Of a stretch of 64,000 bases of DNA, positions 42,276-51,610 are shown piece after piece. Below the pieces are notes generated by a model. It was not told where the DNA came from and did no database searches. It saw only the letters and a list, made by a program, of their open reading frames with translations. The first letter of the stretch is position 1; every line of letters begins with the position of its first letter. This stretch comes from HGW-17 sp964516435 (lineage in GTDB: Bacteria > Myxococcota_A > Polyangia > HGW-17): positions 59,272 through 123,271 of the forward strand of contig CAZEZP010000004.1 of assembly GCA_964516435.1 (NCBI GenBank), read 5' to 3'. The position numbers were made by a program, and so were the translations under genes.

Positions 42276-43178
42276 ATGACTGCGCAAAAAAACAACGAAC
42301 ATCTCCCAACCGCATCGACACCCGACAACGCTCCCCGGATGTTCCGGCAGGGCAACCGGCCGTGGTGCGTGCCCATCCTGGCCATCGGGACCATCGGATT
42401 CATCGCCTGGCTGGACTACGCCACCGGCATCTGGCTGCGCATCTTTCCCCTGTACTATCTGGCCATCGCCTTCGGGGCGCAGTTCATCTCCATGCGCGCC
42501 GGCATGCTGCTGGCCCTGCTCAGTTCCATCGCCTGGATGAGTTCCAACCTGCTCGCGGGAGGGCACCCCTATGGAACGGGAGTCCGGGCCGTCAACTTCC
42601 TGACCATGTCGTTCTCCTTCCTGGTCGTGGGCTACCTCATCGGACGGCTCCGTCAGAGCATCGAGCGGGAGAGCGATCTGAGCCGGCGGGACCCCCTCAC
42701 CGGCCTGCACAACAGCCGTGCCTTCCATGAATTCGGGGATTTCGTAATCGCCAGCGCCCGGCGAACCGGAACCCCGCTGACACTGGCCTTCATCGACCTC
42801 GACAACTTCAAGTCCGTCAATGACCGGATGGGACACCACGAGGGCGACCGCATCCTGCGCGAGGCCGGCGCCCTCATGGTCAGGCATTTCCGTGAAAGCG
42901 ACCTGTTGGCTCGCTTGGGCGGGGACGAATTCGCCGTTCTTCTGCCGAACACGGATCCAGAAGCGGCCCAGGCCGCGCTAGAACGCCTGCGCTCGGCCAT
43001 GGAGTCGCTCATGTCCGGGCAGGGACTCTTTGTGACCATGAGCATCGGCGCCGTGCATTTCGCCACCGCTCCCGCCCGTCTTCAGGAAGCCATCCAGGCC
43101 GCCGATTCCCTGATGTACGAAGTCAAGCGCGACGGCAAGAACCGGGTGCTGGTACGTTCGGCATCCCGGAATTCCTGA
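42276..43178 (+). CDS. Membrane-bound diguanylate cyclase (GGDEF)
   Basis: The N-terminal half (residues about 25-130) has four membrane helices, and the C-terminal half is a complete GGDEF domain that makes cyclic di-GMP. DPLTGLHNSRAF opens the domain, LGGDEF (residues 215-219) is the active site, and RESD five residues before it matches the RxxD inhibitory site for product feedback. No EAL domain is present. It stands next to an unknown gene and a histidine kinase, so it may link envelope sensing to c-di-GMP. Confidence 0.92.
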   Translation: MTAQKNNEHLPTASTPDNAPRMFRQGNRPWCVPILAIGTIGFIAWLDYATGIWLRIFPLYYLAIAFGAQFISMRAGMLLALLSSIAWMSSNLLAGGHPYGTGVRAVNFLTMSFSFLVVGYLIGRLRQSIERESDLSRRDPLTGLHNSRAFHEFGDFVIASARRTGTPLTLAFIDLDNFKSVNDRMGHHEGDRILREAGALMVRHFRESDLLARLGGDEFAVLLPNTDPEAAQAALERLRSAMESLMSGQGLFVTMSIGAVHFATAPARLQEAIQAADSLMYEVKRDGKNRVLVRSASRNS

Positions 43179-43192
43179 CAGGCAGGTGCGGC

Positions 43193-43714
43193 ATGGACAT
43201 GGATGACATCCTCTCCCGGTTCGGCAATCTTCCCGGCCAGGTCCCCGACGTCCTGGAGGAAGAGTCTCCCTTTCATCGCCTGGCGCGGCTGGATTCCCTC
43301 GAAGATCGGATGCTGGTAGACATGTACCGCCGCCAGGGTCTTCCCGTGGACGAATGCGAAACCCCGGAAATTTTCGTCCTGGAGCCTCTCTCCTGCTCCC
43401 GTGCGAAGGCCGGGCACCCCGTGTTGTTCGAACCGGGTAGTTTCACTAAAGCCGGAAGCATGGAAGCCGTCTGCCGGCAGCGCACGCTGGCGGCATCCTG
43501 GAAGCCGGAAGCGACATGGCGGGAAACCTCGGTCCGGCTGCAGATCTTCGAACTCCAGCACAAGGGCGTCTCGATGCTCGAATATCGCACGCCGGCACCG
43601 GAAGGCCGCGTGCGCTTCATCGCACCGCCCGGAGTCTTCGCCATCCGCATCCAGGTGGCCCGGGAAACCGTTCCCGGTGGCATCCTGTTCGGCCCGCGCA
43701 TCTTCCTTTCGTGA
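43193..43714 (+). CDS. Unknown soluble protein of 173 residues
   Basis: No family is recognised. It has no signal peptide or membrane helix, is mildly acidic at the N-terminus (MDMDDILSRFG) and looks like a mixed alpha/beta protein with three cysteines. It begins 14 bases after the diguanylate cyclase stop with AGGTGCGG as a weak ribosome site, so it is probably in that operon. The codon use and length look real. Confidence 0.55.
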   Translation: MDMDDILSRFGNLPGQVPDVLEEESPFHRLARLDSLEDRMLVDMYRRQGLPVDECETPEIFVLEPLSCSRAKAGHPVLFEPGSFTKAGSMEAVCRQRTLAASWKPEATWRETSVRLQIFELQHKGVSMLEYRTPAPEGRVRFIAPPGVFAIRIQVARETVPGGILFGPRIFLS

Positions 43715-43750
43715 ACAGAGAGCATCCCTTCTTCCGGGAGCGCAACACTG

Positions 43751-45448
43751 TCACGGGACGGCCGCGCCGTTCGATGCGGCCGTGTACACGGGAAAATCCA
43801 GGGTGAACGTGGTCTTTCCCGGAACACTGTCCACCCGGATGAAACCGTCGTGCCGGCGCACGATGCCGAAAACGGTAGAAAGCCCCAATCCGGTTCCCTT
43901 TCCTTCGGGCTTGGTGGTGAAGAACGGTTCGAAGATCCTCTCCTGGATTTCCGGCGGAATGCCGCATCCATCGTCGGTGACTTCCACGCGCACGAAGGAA
44001 CGTTTTTGCATCGTACCCTCATCCTCCCGGGCTACCAGCGACGTGGAAACCTCGATGGTGCCCGTTTCCGTGATGGCATCGCGCGCGTTCACGACGAGAT
44101 TCGTCAGGATCTGGTCGAACTGCGCGGGATCCATGCGAATGGGGGGAACATCACCGCCTGCCCGGAAAACCACCTGGATGCGGCTACCCACGAGTTGACG
44201 CAGCATCTTGAGCAGGGACTGCCCGGCCACGTTCACGTCCAGAAGTTGCGGATGCGTGGGCTGGCGCCGGGCGAAAGCGAGGAGTTGCGCCGTCAGATCC
44301 ATGCCGCGGCGCGTGGTGTCCAGGATGGATCGGACATCCTCGGCCACCGGAGACCCTTCGGGCAGTTCGGAAAGGGCCAGGTCTGCCAGCCCGTGGATGG
44401 CCATGAGTTGGTTGTTGAAGTCATGCGCGATTCCGCCTGCCAGTTGTCCCAGCATCTCGAGGCGGCGGATGCGCTCGATTTCCCTGTCCAGGCGCTCTCT
44501 CTCCACGCGGGAATGCTGCAACTGCGCAAGCGTTTCCTCCAGGTCGCGATTCGTGCGCGCCAAACGCTCGTTGGCCTGCTGCAACTGGTGCGTGCGGCTC
44601 TTCACCTGACGCCGCAGCGACCCGACGAAAATCACGAGGGCGACTATGCCCCCCATGACCGTGATCCCCAGCACCCGCGCCCACTCCGGAATCATCGGCG
44701 GACGACGGATCGTCCGGTCCAGCCAGCGTGCCTGGGAGGAATACCAGGCGGACGCGGGATCGTTCTTCATGCGGGCGACGGCCACGTCCACGATTTCGGC
44801 CAAATCCTGGCAACTCCTGCAGAAACCGAAGTACAGCCCGCCCGGGTGGATGACCAGGTGATTGGGCACCAGTTGCACCGGCCGGTCGGGCGAAAAATAG
44901 AAGAAACGGGAAGCCGCCAGGGCATCCGCTTCCCCCTGGAGCACGGCTCGCACCATGGCGGCGTAATCGGGAAGAGACAGCAGGTGCGCGCGAATCCCCA
45001 TGTCCTGCAGATCGCCGGAAAGGAACTCTTCCTGGACGGAACCGGCCAGAACGGCGATGCGCCGGCCTTCCAGATCGGCCAGGAACCGGATGCGGCGGTT
45101 CTCCAGGGAAAAGACGTCCACCCAACTCTCCAGCACCCATGTGCGCCCCGGGAGGATGCGCTCCTCGCGGTGGGCGGAGCGGGCCACGTCCGGCAGGATG
45201 TCGATGTCTCCGGATTCCAGCCGGCGCAGCAGTTCGTTCCACGTCCCCGGGCGGTATTCCAGCCGCCAGCCGTGCGTGCGCGCGATGTCCTCGAGGATGT
45301 CGACGAAGATGCCGCGGGGGCGGGTCCCTTCATCCAGAAACACCTTGGGCGGATTCTGGTATATGCCTACGCGCACGACGCGTGGGCCGGCTTCCGGGAA
45401 GGCCGGCAGAAAGATTTCGACCACAAGCAGGAAAACGATTCCGGACAT
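43751..45448 (-). CDS. Sensor histidine kinase with periplasmic solute-binding (SBP-bac-3-like) domain
   Basis: A signal-anchor (residues about 1-20) leads into a periplasmic substrate-binding-type domain (RVGIYQNPPKVFLDEG...IFVDILEDIA...DIDILPDVA), as in amino-acid-sensing kinases. After a membrane helix (about 248-268) and a coiled coil come the dimerisation/phosphoacceptor helix with His342 (AHDFNN) and the HATPase domain (NARDAI, DDGCGI, GKGTGLGLS). No receiver domain is attached and no response regulator lies adjacent. I prefer the ATG at 45448, since the frame upstream (to 45535) is AT-rich and looks non-coding. Confidence 0.85.
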   Translation of the reverse strand: MSGIVFLLVVEIFLPAFPEAGPRVVRVGIYQNPPKVFLDEGTRPRGIFVDILEDIARTHGWRLEYRPGTWNELLRRLESGDIDILPDVARSAHREERILPGRTWVLESWVDVFSLENRRIRFLADLEGRRIAVLAGSVQEEFLSGDLQDMGIRAHLLSLPDYAAMVRAVLQGEADALAASRFFYFSPDRPVQLVPNHLVIHPGGLYFGFCRSCQDLAEIVDVAVARMKNDPASAWYSSQARWLDRTIRRPPMIPEWARVLGITVMGGIVALVIFVGSLRRQVKSRTHQLQQANERLARTNRDLEETLAQLQHSRVERERLDREIERIRRLEMLGQLAGGIAHDFNNQLMAIHGLADLALSELPEGSPVAEDVRSILDTTRRGMDLTAQLLAFARRQPTHPQLLDVNVAGQSLLKMLRQLVGSRIQVVFRAGGDVPPIRMDPAQFDQILTNLVVNARDAITETGTIEVSTSLVAREDEGTMQKRSFVRVEVTDDGCGIPPEIQERIFEPFFTTKPEGKGTGLGLSTVFGIVRRHDGFIRVDSVPGKTTFTLDFPVYTAASNGAAVP

Positions 45449-45583
45449 GCAGGTCCAACTTCTCAAAAAATTTGAACTCTTGTTGTATAAAACAATTCCA
45501 GGAGAAATGCATGCAGAAAATGGCATTTTTTCCATATGCGGTTCCCTAGCCGCCTTCCCCGCATCCTTCGCCTCGCCCGCAGC

Positions 45584-45611
45584 TTGAATGATTTTCGAAA
45601 TGGCCTACAAC
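45584..45611 (+). promoter_or_regulatory. Sigma-70-like promoter for the hydrolase lipoprotein
   Basis: TTGAAT (45584-45589) and TACAAC (45606-45611) are 16 bases apart, followed by GAAGGAG and the ATG at 45643. Confidence 0.35.
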
Positions 45612-45642
45612 TCTGGCGCATCGGCTCGAAGGAGTTCCACCC

Positions 45643-47070
45643 ATGAAAAATCCATTATTCCTTGTTTTTTGTCTTTTCAGTCTGGCATGGCTGGCCGCAT
45701 GCACGCCGACCGGGCGCGCCCGGACGCCGGATGCCGGCATGGATGCGGACATAAGCGACGACATCGGGGATGCGGATGCCGATGCGGACGCCGACGTCCC
45801 CGAGGGTCCCCCCGTAGAGGAACTGGGCGTGCATGAGTACGCGTACGAGGGAAAGACCTATTCGTTCCGCCTGCTGCGCATCGGACGGACCGACGGCGGA
45901 AGCGCCTATGCCATGCATGCCCCCATCCCGGGCGCGGACACGGCGCCGCTGGTCGTGCTGGCACGGCCCTACGACGGCATCGACTGGACCGGCGAGGCCG
46001 TGGATGCCAAATGGGCGCAGCGCTACCGCGACAATCCCGGCGTCCCGTATCCCGACGACGACGAGCCCAACTACGTGCCCGGCGTGTCCTCGAGCATCGC
46101 CTACCGTCTGTGGACCCTGGATGAACTGGCGCAGGAAACGAACTACTGGCTGCTGCACGGGATCTCGCCGCTGCTGGTCTTCGGCCGCTACTACGCCGGC
46201 GAGGACATCGCCGCCACAGCCCGCGTCATGCAGGCGGCCCTGCGCTATGCCGCCGCACGTCCGGACGTGGACCGCGCCCGGGTGGGCATCACCGGCGGTT
46301 CCTGGGGTGGATTCATGACCATCTACGGGGCATCCCTGGCACCCCCGGAAATCCGTCCGGCCGCGGCGGATCTGGCGGGCCCGGTGGATTTCGAATCCAT
46401 GATCCGCTACACCCGCGAAGAAATGCCGGCGCTGGCTCCACCGGAAAACGTCCCCGCGTTCTCGGCGTTCTTCGAGCCCTATGAGCGTCGCATCCAGGCC
46501 GGGCGCGGAAAATTCGGAGGCTCCCCGGATTCCTGGACCGGCTTCACTACGCAGGACGTCTGCATGGGGCTCTACGGAAACACCCTGGTACTGCACGACG
46601 ACTGGGACACGCTGGTGCCGTTCTCCCAGAGCTACGGCCTGCACACCTCCTGCCCGGGCGTCGACGGCGTCTTCTGGACGCACGACGCGCCCATCGACTG
46701 GGCCACCGCCTCCCTCAACCACGGGCCGGCCAGTCTGGAAACGCCACTCTCCACGATGCTCACGTTCGCATACGGATACCTGCTGGCCCGCCTGGTGCCC
46801 CCCGGAGCGCCGCGCTATTTCGCCTGGACGCGATCGCACATGCGCGACTACCTGGCGCGCATCCGGCAGCGCGAGCAGCGGGGGGAAGACGTGCGCACGG
46901 TGTTCGCCCTCCTTCGGGAATGGATCTCCCCCTCCTCGTTCGTGGCCGATTTCGAGGCCAATCCCGTCACCATGACGCTTGCCGACGAAGCCTTGGCCAA
47001 TCTCCTGTCCGACGTATGGGGCGAATCCATCGCGCCAGACGCCGTGGATTCCTGGCTCGCCTCCCGCTGA
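45643..47070 (+). CDS. Alpha/beta-hydrolase lipoprotein (prolyl oligopeptidase-like)
   Basis: Signal peptide with lipobox WLAAC and an acidic Asp/Ala linker (residues about 35-55), then an alpha/beta hydrolase domain of about 400 residues. The nucleophile is Ser220 in GITGGSWGG (GxSxG), the acid probably Asp in HDDWDTLVP (about 320) and the base His in LNHGPASL (about 358), the order and spacing of S9-type peptidases and related esterases. It should face the cell outside or periplasm and cut peptides or esters there. The precise substrate is not known. Confidence 0.78.
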   Translation: MKNPLFLVFCLFSLAWLAACTPTGRARTPDAGMDADISDDIGDADADADADVPEGPPVEELGVHEYAYEGKTYSFRLLRIGRTDGGSAYAMHAPIPGADTAPLVVLARPYDGIDWTGEAVDAKWAQRYRDNPGVPYPDDDEPNYVPGVSSSIAYRLWTLDELAQETNYWLLHGISPLLVFGRYYAGEDIAATARVMQAALRYAAARPDVDRARVGITGGSWGGFMTIYGASLAPPEIRPAAADLAGPVDFESMIRYTREEMPALAPPENVPAFSAFFEPYERRIQAGRGKFGGSPDSWTGFTTQDVCMGLYGNTLVLHDDWDTLVPFSQSYGLHTSCPGVDGVFWTHDAPIDWATASLNHGPASLETPLSTMLTFAYGYLLARLVPPGAPRYFAWTRSHMRDYLARIRQREQRGEDVRTVFALLREWISPSSFVADFEANPVTMTLADEALANLLSDVWGESIAPDAVDSWLASR

Positions 47071-47133
47071 TTCCACCGCATTCGTCAAATCCGGATTTGA
47101 CGGTTTCCGAAAAAATTGCTTGGATGGTCCACC

Positions 47134-47157
47134 GAACCGTTCACATTTCCATTCGTC
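47134..47157 (+). promoter_or_regulatory. ECF-type promoter candidate upstream of the second sigma gene
   Basis: GAACC at 47134-47138 and CGTC at 47154-47157 are separated by 15 bases, the -35/-10 plan of many ECF sigma-dependent promoters (compare the GAAC...CGTC elements of Bacillus ECF promoters). It lies 36 bases before the ATG of the sigma gene and would allow autoregulation. Identified by eye. Confidence 0.4.
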
Positions 47158-47192
47158 ACGACCGCACGGAGGGTGACAGGACGGGGGCTTCC

Positions 47193-47786
47193 ATGGAACA
47201 GCAAATCTTGTCGACATTGCGGGATGGAAACAGGAAGCGGGCGTTGGAACTCATGGCCCGCACGTGGTGGGCCCAACTGGGGCGTTTCTGCACGGCCATG
47301 GTGGGTTCGCCCACCGAAGCCGAGGAACTCCTCCAGGAGACGTTCGTCATCGCCTGGCAGGAGATGGATTCCTATCGCGGCGAGGGTTCCCTGCGGGCGT
47401 GGCTCTACGGCATCGCGCACCGCGTCTGCGCCTCCCACCTGCGCAGGCGCGACCGGCGCCGCGGCCTGCTGGCGCGCTTCTTCGCGCGGGAGGAGACCCC
47501 TGAACCCTCCGGTGAGGATGCCGCCCGGAAAAACGAGGAGCGCATGCTGCTGGAGAAGGCGCTCTCGGAACTCAAACCCCAGTGGCGCGAAGCCGTGCTG
47601 TTGTACTACCAGGGCCAGTTTTCCATGCAGCAGGTGGCCGAGATGCTTTCCATATCGCCGGAAAACGCCCGCAAGCGGGTGAGCCTGGGAGTTGGCGCAC
47701 TGCGCAAGTCGCTGCATCCCGTCCTGATGCGTCCGGACCGGGAAAAAGGAGGTCGTGATGAAGACGAATCGACTCAATCCGTGTGA
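47193..47786 (+). CDS. ECF-family RNA polymerase sigma factor (second)
   Basis: Region 2 is visible (LGRFCTAMVGSPTEAEELLQETFVIAWQEM, LRAWLYGIAHRV) and region 4 has the helix-turn-helix ALSELKPQWREAVLLYYQGQFSMQQVAEML. 197 residues. The start is the ATG at 47193 (weak ribosome site); an ATG at 47124 is in frame but lies within the promoter candidate. The end overlaps the following 1267-residue regulator gene by 29 bases, the usual arrangement of a sigma factor and its anti-sigma. Confidence 0.88.
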   Translation: MEQQILSTLRDGNRKRALELMARTWWAQLGRFCTAMVGSPTEAEELLQETFVIAWQEMDSYRGEGSLRAWLYGIAHRVCASHLRRRDRRRGLLARFFAREETPEPSGEDAARKNEERMLLEKALSELKPQWREAVLLYYQGQFSMQQVAEMLSISPENARKRVSLGVGALRKSLHPVLMRPDREKGGRDEDESTQSV

Positions 47787-50700
47787 TGAAATCCGCAGGG
47801 CCGTGCAGCAGGATCCCTCCCGGACGGAAGACCTGCCGGATGCGTGGGCGAGACACGTGAAAGAATGCGCCGCCTGCCAGGTCGAGGTGCAGGCCGCCCG
47901 ACGCCTGCTGGAAATGCTGCGGGGAGCCGGAGAAGGCTTCGAACTGCATGCGAACCCGGAAAAACTGGCGCAGGAAGCCATCCGGCGAGCCAATGCCGGA
48001 GAGAAGGCTCACCGTCCGATGCGCGCCCTCGCCTGGAAGCCGGCGCTGGCCGTGACGCTGGGGCTGGCGCTGGCCACCGCGGGATTCTGGTGGTGGCAAG
48101 AACCCTCATCGAAAGCCGGCCAACCAATGGCAGAATCGGAAACGTCCGTGTCTTCGACTTTCCGCCTGGAGACGGCCGAACGCATCGGCCTGGACGGGAA
48201 GCGGCAGATTCTGCCGCAAACAGCCGCGGAAATCGCTTCCAGCGGGGATGAACGCATCCTGCTGACGTTTTCCGAAGGCACCCGCGTGCAACTCAACGAG
48301 GATACCCGCGTGCGGCTGGCGGATGGAAAGAAGCGCGCCCTGCAGGTGGAAAGAGGAGAAATCCTCGTGGACGTGGTGCGCCAGCAGGGTCTGGAACCGC
48401 TGCGAATCCAGGTGCCCGACGGGCGGGTGGACGTCGTGGGGACCCGGCTTCTGGTTCGCGCGCTTGCGGGCATGTCGGTGGTGAGCGTGCTGCGCGGGCA
48501 CGTGGTGGCCGAATCTGGCGGGCGCAAGGCCGACGTGCATGCCGGCGGCGAGGCCCTGCTTCGCAATGGCAGGGAACCCCTGGTGCAGGCGGCCGCCAGT
48601 CTGGGTGGGGCCATGGAATGGGCGCAATCCGCCCCGAAACTGGAAACGGAGGACCCCGGCATCGGCTCCCTGCGCGCCCGCCGGCCCGGGGCCGCGCAGG
48701 ATGCGGAGCAGGCCCTGCAACTCGTGGACCGCACGGTGGACGTGCGGATCCAGGGCCGCGTCGCGCGCACCGAGATCGAGGAGGAATTCGCCAACGACCG
48801 ACCCGAGACACTCGAGGGAATCTACGCGTTCCCGCTGCCGCCCGACGCCCAGATCGCGGCCCTGGACCTCCTGGTGGACGGTAAATGGGAGCACGGCGCA
48901 ATCGTCGAGAAGAGCCGCGGCGACAGGATCTGGGCCGGCGTGATCCGCAATGCCGCACCCAAGGCGCAGAAAAAGGAGATCGTGGAGTACGTGTGGGTTC
49001 CCGGACCGTGGCGCGACCCGGCCCTGCTGAACTGGAAGAAGGGCTCCGAATTCGAAATGAAGATCTTCCCCATCCCTGGAAAGGGATCGCGCCGGGTGCG
49101 CATCGCCTACACGCAGATCCTGGAACCCGTGCCCGGCGGCCTGCGCTACGTGCTGCCCCTGCCTTCCGGGGGGAAGGTGGCCGCCGCGCGCTTCCGGTTC
49201 ACAGCGCATCTGGGCGGTCTGGCCGCTCCGAATCTGCGCGTGTTTCCCTATGCCGTGACGAGCGCAAGGACGGAGAACGGCGTGCGCATGGAATTCGAGG
49301 CATCGAATTTCGCGGCCCGCGGAAACCTGGTGGTGGAGATTCCCGAAACCGATCCCGACCGCGAAATCCGCGCCTGGGCCTACCGGCCGGAGCCGGGTCT
49401 TGCAGCGGGGTCCGAGGATTTCGGCCTGGTGGCGCTCAAGCCCCGCCTGCCCGCCTTCGCGGGCACCCGGAGCCTGGACTGGGTGTTCGTCGTGGACCGC
49501 TCCTGGGGAACCCGGGGCGTGCGCCTGCAGTTCGCCGCGAGGATGATCGCTTCCCTGATCGAGCAACTCGAGGCCGGCCATCGGGTCTCCGTGTGGGCCT
49601 GCAACCACGCCTGCAGCCTCGTCCATGCGCAGGCGGGCGCCTCGCGGGATACCGCGCAGAAAATCCGGGAAACCGTGTCAGGCCTGGAATCCATCGGCTC
49701 CACATCCATGGATGCCGTGCTCGACACCCTGGAGGCGGAAATCCGCCAGGGACGGCTGGTTCCGGCCTCCACCCGGATCGTGTACGTCAGCGACGGCGTT
49801 CTGACCACCGGAGAAACGCAGACGGACCGGATTTCCGAAAGAATCGGAAAGAAACTGCCGGGCGCCCGTTTTTCCACCGTCGCTTTGGGCGGCAGCGTGG
49901 ATGAGGCCGCTCTTTCGGCCTGGGCCCGGGCCGGTGGCGGCTCGGCCCTCTTCCTGAAAGCCGGGGAAGCGCCGGAACTGCTGGCCGGGAAACTGCTCTC
50001 GCGCCAGTTGGCGGTGCCGCTGGAAAACGTGCGCATCGAATTTCCCGCCGGCGCGCGCGAACTCGCGCCGAAAGCGCCGGAAAGGCTGTGGCCCGGCGAG
50101 GAACTGCTGCTCGCCTTCCGGGGAACGCAGGCGAGTGGGGATCTGGTCCTCACGGGAACGCTCGACGGCGTGCCCTTCTCCCGCCGGTATTCCCTGGAAA
50201 TGGCTCCGCATGCCGGCAATTCCTTCGTTCCCCGGCTGTGGGCGCAGGGACGCATCCGGGATCTGGAGGCGCAGGCGCAAACACCAGAGACGATCAAGGA
50301 AATCGTGAATCTTTCCAGGACGTTCCACGTGCTTTCGCGCCACACCAGCCTGCTGGTGCTCGAGAGCCCTGCCATGGCCAAGGCGTTCGGCGTGGAAGAC
50401 ACGCGCCCGAAGGTGGATTTCACCGGTCTGGAGGATGTCCGGGAATCCAGCGCATCCGGTCCCGCCGACGAGGAGACCGGCCTTCCGGGCGGCGGCGCTG
50501 GCCGTGGAAAGATGGATGCCGATTTCGGCACCCCGGCTTCTGCGCCGCCCATGCCCTCCATGCCCAAAGCGTCGAAAATGGACCGGGTGGCGAGTGTGGC
50601 CGAATCCGAGATGCCGCCGGATTTCCCCCGGCGGCGGCCGCCCCCGCGCATGATCCGCATGCGCAAGGAGTGGTACCGCAAGGCTTCCATCAGTGAGCCG

Positions 50701-51561
50701 CGCTCCTCGGAAGCGGCCTGGACGGCCCTCCAGCAGAAGAAGGCAGAATACGAGAAAAACCCGGAAAGCCGGGACCGCCTTTCGGCCCTGGTGCAGGCAG
50801 CGCTGGCCGCCAGCCGGATCGACGAGGCGCAGGAACTGGTGGGCCGCTGGCTGCAGAAGGATCCCATGGATGCGCAGGCGCTTCTGGCGCAGGCGGACGT
50901 CGCCTTCCTGAAAGGGGAGACCTCCCGGGCGGTGGATTACATCGAAAGCGCCGTGGACGTGGACCCCTCGCCGCTTCTGCAGGCGCGCCTTTTTGCCCTC
51001 TACCGGGCCGCCGAAAATCCGCAAATGGCCTGCGCGCATGCGCTGCCACGGGCGATTTCGGATGCATCCGGCGTGGAAGCCGCGGTGGAAGCCGCCCGCT
51101 GCACCGGCAACGCCGACCGTTTCCTGGCGGCGCTCAAGCCGGCGGACGCCGCGCGTGCCCGGAAACTGCTGGATGCTCCCGCCCCCGTCCGCGAGCCGTC
51201 GGATCACCTGAATCTGGAAGCCCTCTGGGAAGGAGACGGCCAGGTGGATCTGGCCGTCGTCACCCCGGATGGACGCGTGGTAAACTTCACGGGAGGCGCC
51301 CGCCGGGTGAGCGCGGCCTTCGCGGAATCGAAATCCATGGAAAAACTGGCGATTTCCATGGAACGGCGCGGGGAATACCGCATCTGGGCGGTGCCCCGGA
51401 AATCCAACGGCGGACGTCCGCTGCAGGGCCGGGTAAAAATCACGAGCTACGGCGTTTCCCGTTCCTTCCCGTTCGCCGTGGCCGACAAGCCGCAGGCCGT
51501 GGCGGTCGTCGAGATTTCCCTGGCCTTCCGGCTGGTGCCGGCCCCTCTTCCGGGTGAATAA
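47758..51561 (+). CDS. Anti-sigma zinc finger/FecR/VIT/vWA/helical-repeat fusion protein
   Basis: AAGGAGG and the ATG at 47758 start a 1267-residue protein. Residues 9-42 carry an anti-sigma zinc finger (HVKECAAC: His33, Cys37, Cys40) facing the cytoplasm. A membrane helix (about 93-112) is followed by a FecR-like domain (about 155-275), a VIT domain (about 318-450: FPLPPDAQIAAL) and a vWA domain (about 571-720: DWVFVVDRSWGT with a degenerate MIDAS DxSxG, then GSTSMDA and YVSDG). A Pro/Met-rich linker (about 890-980), helical repeats of TPR type (about 985-1110) and a C-terminal beta domain complete it. Probably a membrane sensor that holds or releases the sigma factor in response to a protein signal outside. 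Confidence 0.8.
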   Translation: MKTNRLNPCDEIRRAVQQDPSRTEDLPDAWARHVKECAACQVEVQAARRLLEMLRGAGEGFELHANPEKLAQEAIRRANAGEKAHRPMRALAWKPALAVTLGLALATAGFWWWQEPSSKAGQPMAESETSVSSTFRLETAERIGLDGKRQILPQTAAEIASSGDERILLTFSEGTRVQLNEDTRVRLADGKKRALQVERGEILVDVVRQQGLEPLRIQVPDGRVDVVGTRLLVRALAGMSVVSVLRGHVVAESGGRKADVHAGGEALLRNGREPLVQAAASLGGAMEWAQSAPKLETEDPGIGSLRARRPGAAQDAEQALQLVDRTVDVRIQGRVARTEIEEEFANDRPETLEGIYAFPLPPDAQIAALDLLVDGKWEHGAIVEKSRGDRIWAGVIRNAAPKAQKKEIVEYVWVPGPWRDPALLNWKKGSEFEMKIFPIPGKGSRRVRIAYTQILEPVPGGLRYVLPLPSGGKVAAARFRFTAHLGGLAAPNLRVFPYAVTSARTENGVRMEFEASNFAARGNLVVEIPETDPDREIRAWAYRPEPGLAAGSEDFGLVALKPRLPAFAGTRSLDWVFVVDRSWGTRGVRLQFAARMIASLIEQLEAGHRVSVWACNHACSLVHAQAGASRDTAQKIRETVSGLESIGSTSMDAVLDTLEAEIRQGRLVPASTRIVYVSDGVLTTGETQTDRISERIGKKLPGARFSTVALGGSVDEAALSAWARAGGGSALFLKAGEAPELLAGKLLSRQLAVPLENVRIEFPAGARELAPKAPERLWPGEELLLAFRGTQASGDLVLTGTLDGVPFSRRYSLEMAPHAGNSFVPRLWAQGRIRDLEAQAQTPETIKEIVNLSRTFHVLSRHTSLLVLESPAMAKAFGVEDTRPKVDFTGLEDVRESSASGPADEETGLPGGGAGRGKMDADFGTPASAPPMPSMPKASKMDRVASVAESEMPPDFPRRRPPPRMIRMRKEWYRKASISEPRSSEAAWTALQQKKAEYEKNPESRDRLSALVQAALAASRIDEAQELVGRWLQKDPMDAQALLAQADVAFLKGETSRAVDYIESAVDVDPSPLLQARLFALYRAAENPQMACAHALPRAISDASGVEAAVEAARCTGNADRFLAALKPADAARARKLLDAPAPVREPSDHLNLEALWEGDGQVDLAVVTPDGRVVNFTGGARRVSAAFAESKSMEKLAISMERRGEYRIWAVPRKSNGGRPLQGRVKITSYGVSRSFPFAVADKPQAVAVVEISLAFRLVPAPLPGE

Positions 51562-51582
51562 TCGACGGCCCTCAACGAATCA

Positions 51583-51610
51583 TTGTAATATTATAAAAAT
51601 GGTATTACAA
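51583..51610. terminator. Perfect AT-rich hairpin between convergent genes
   Basis: TTGTAATA (51583-51590) and TATTACAA (51603-51610) are perfect inverted repeats with a 12-base loop, right between the stop codons of two convergent genes. AT-rich sequence on both sides fits a bidirectional terminator. Confidence 0.4.
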
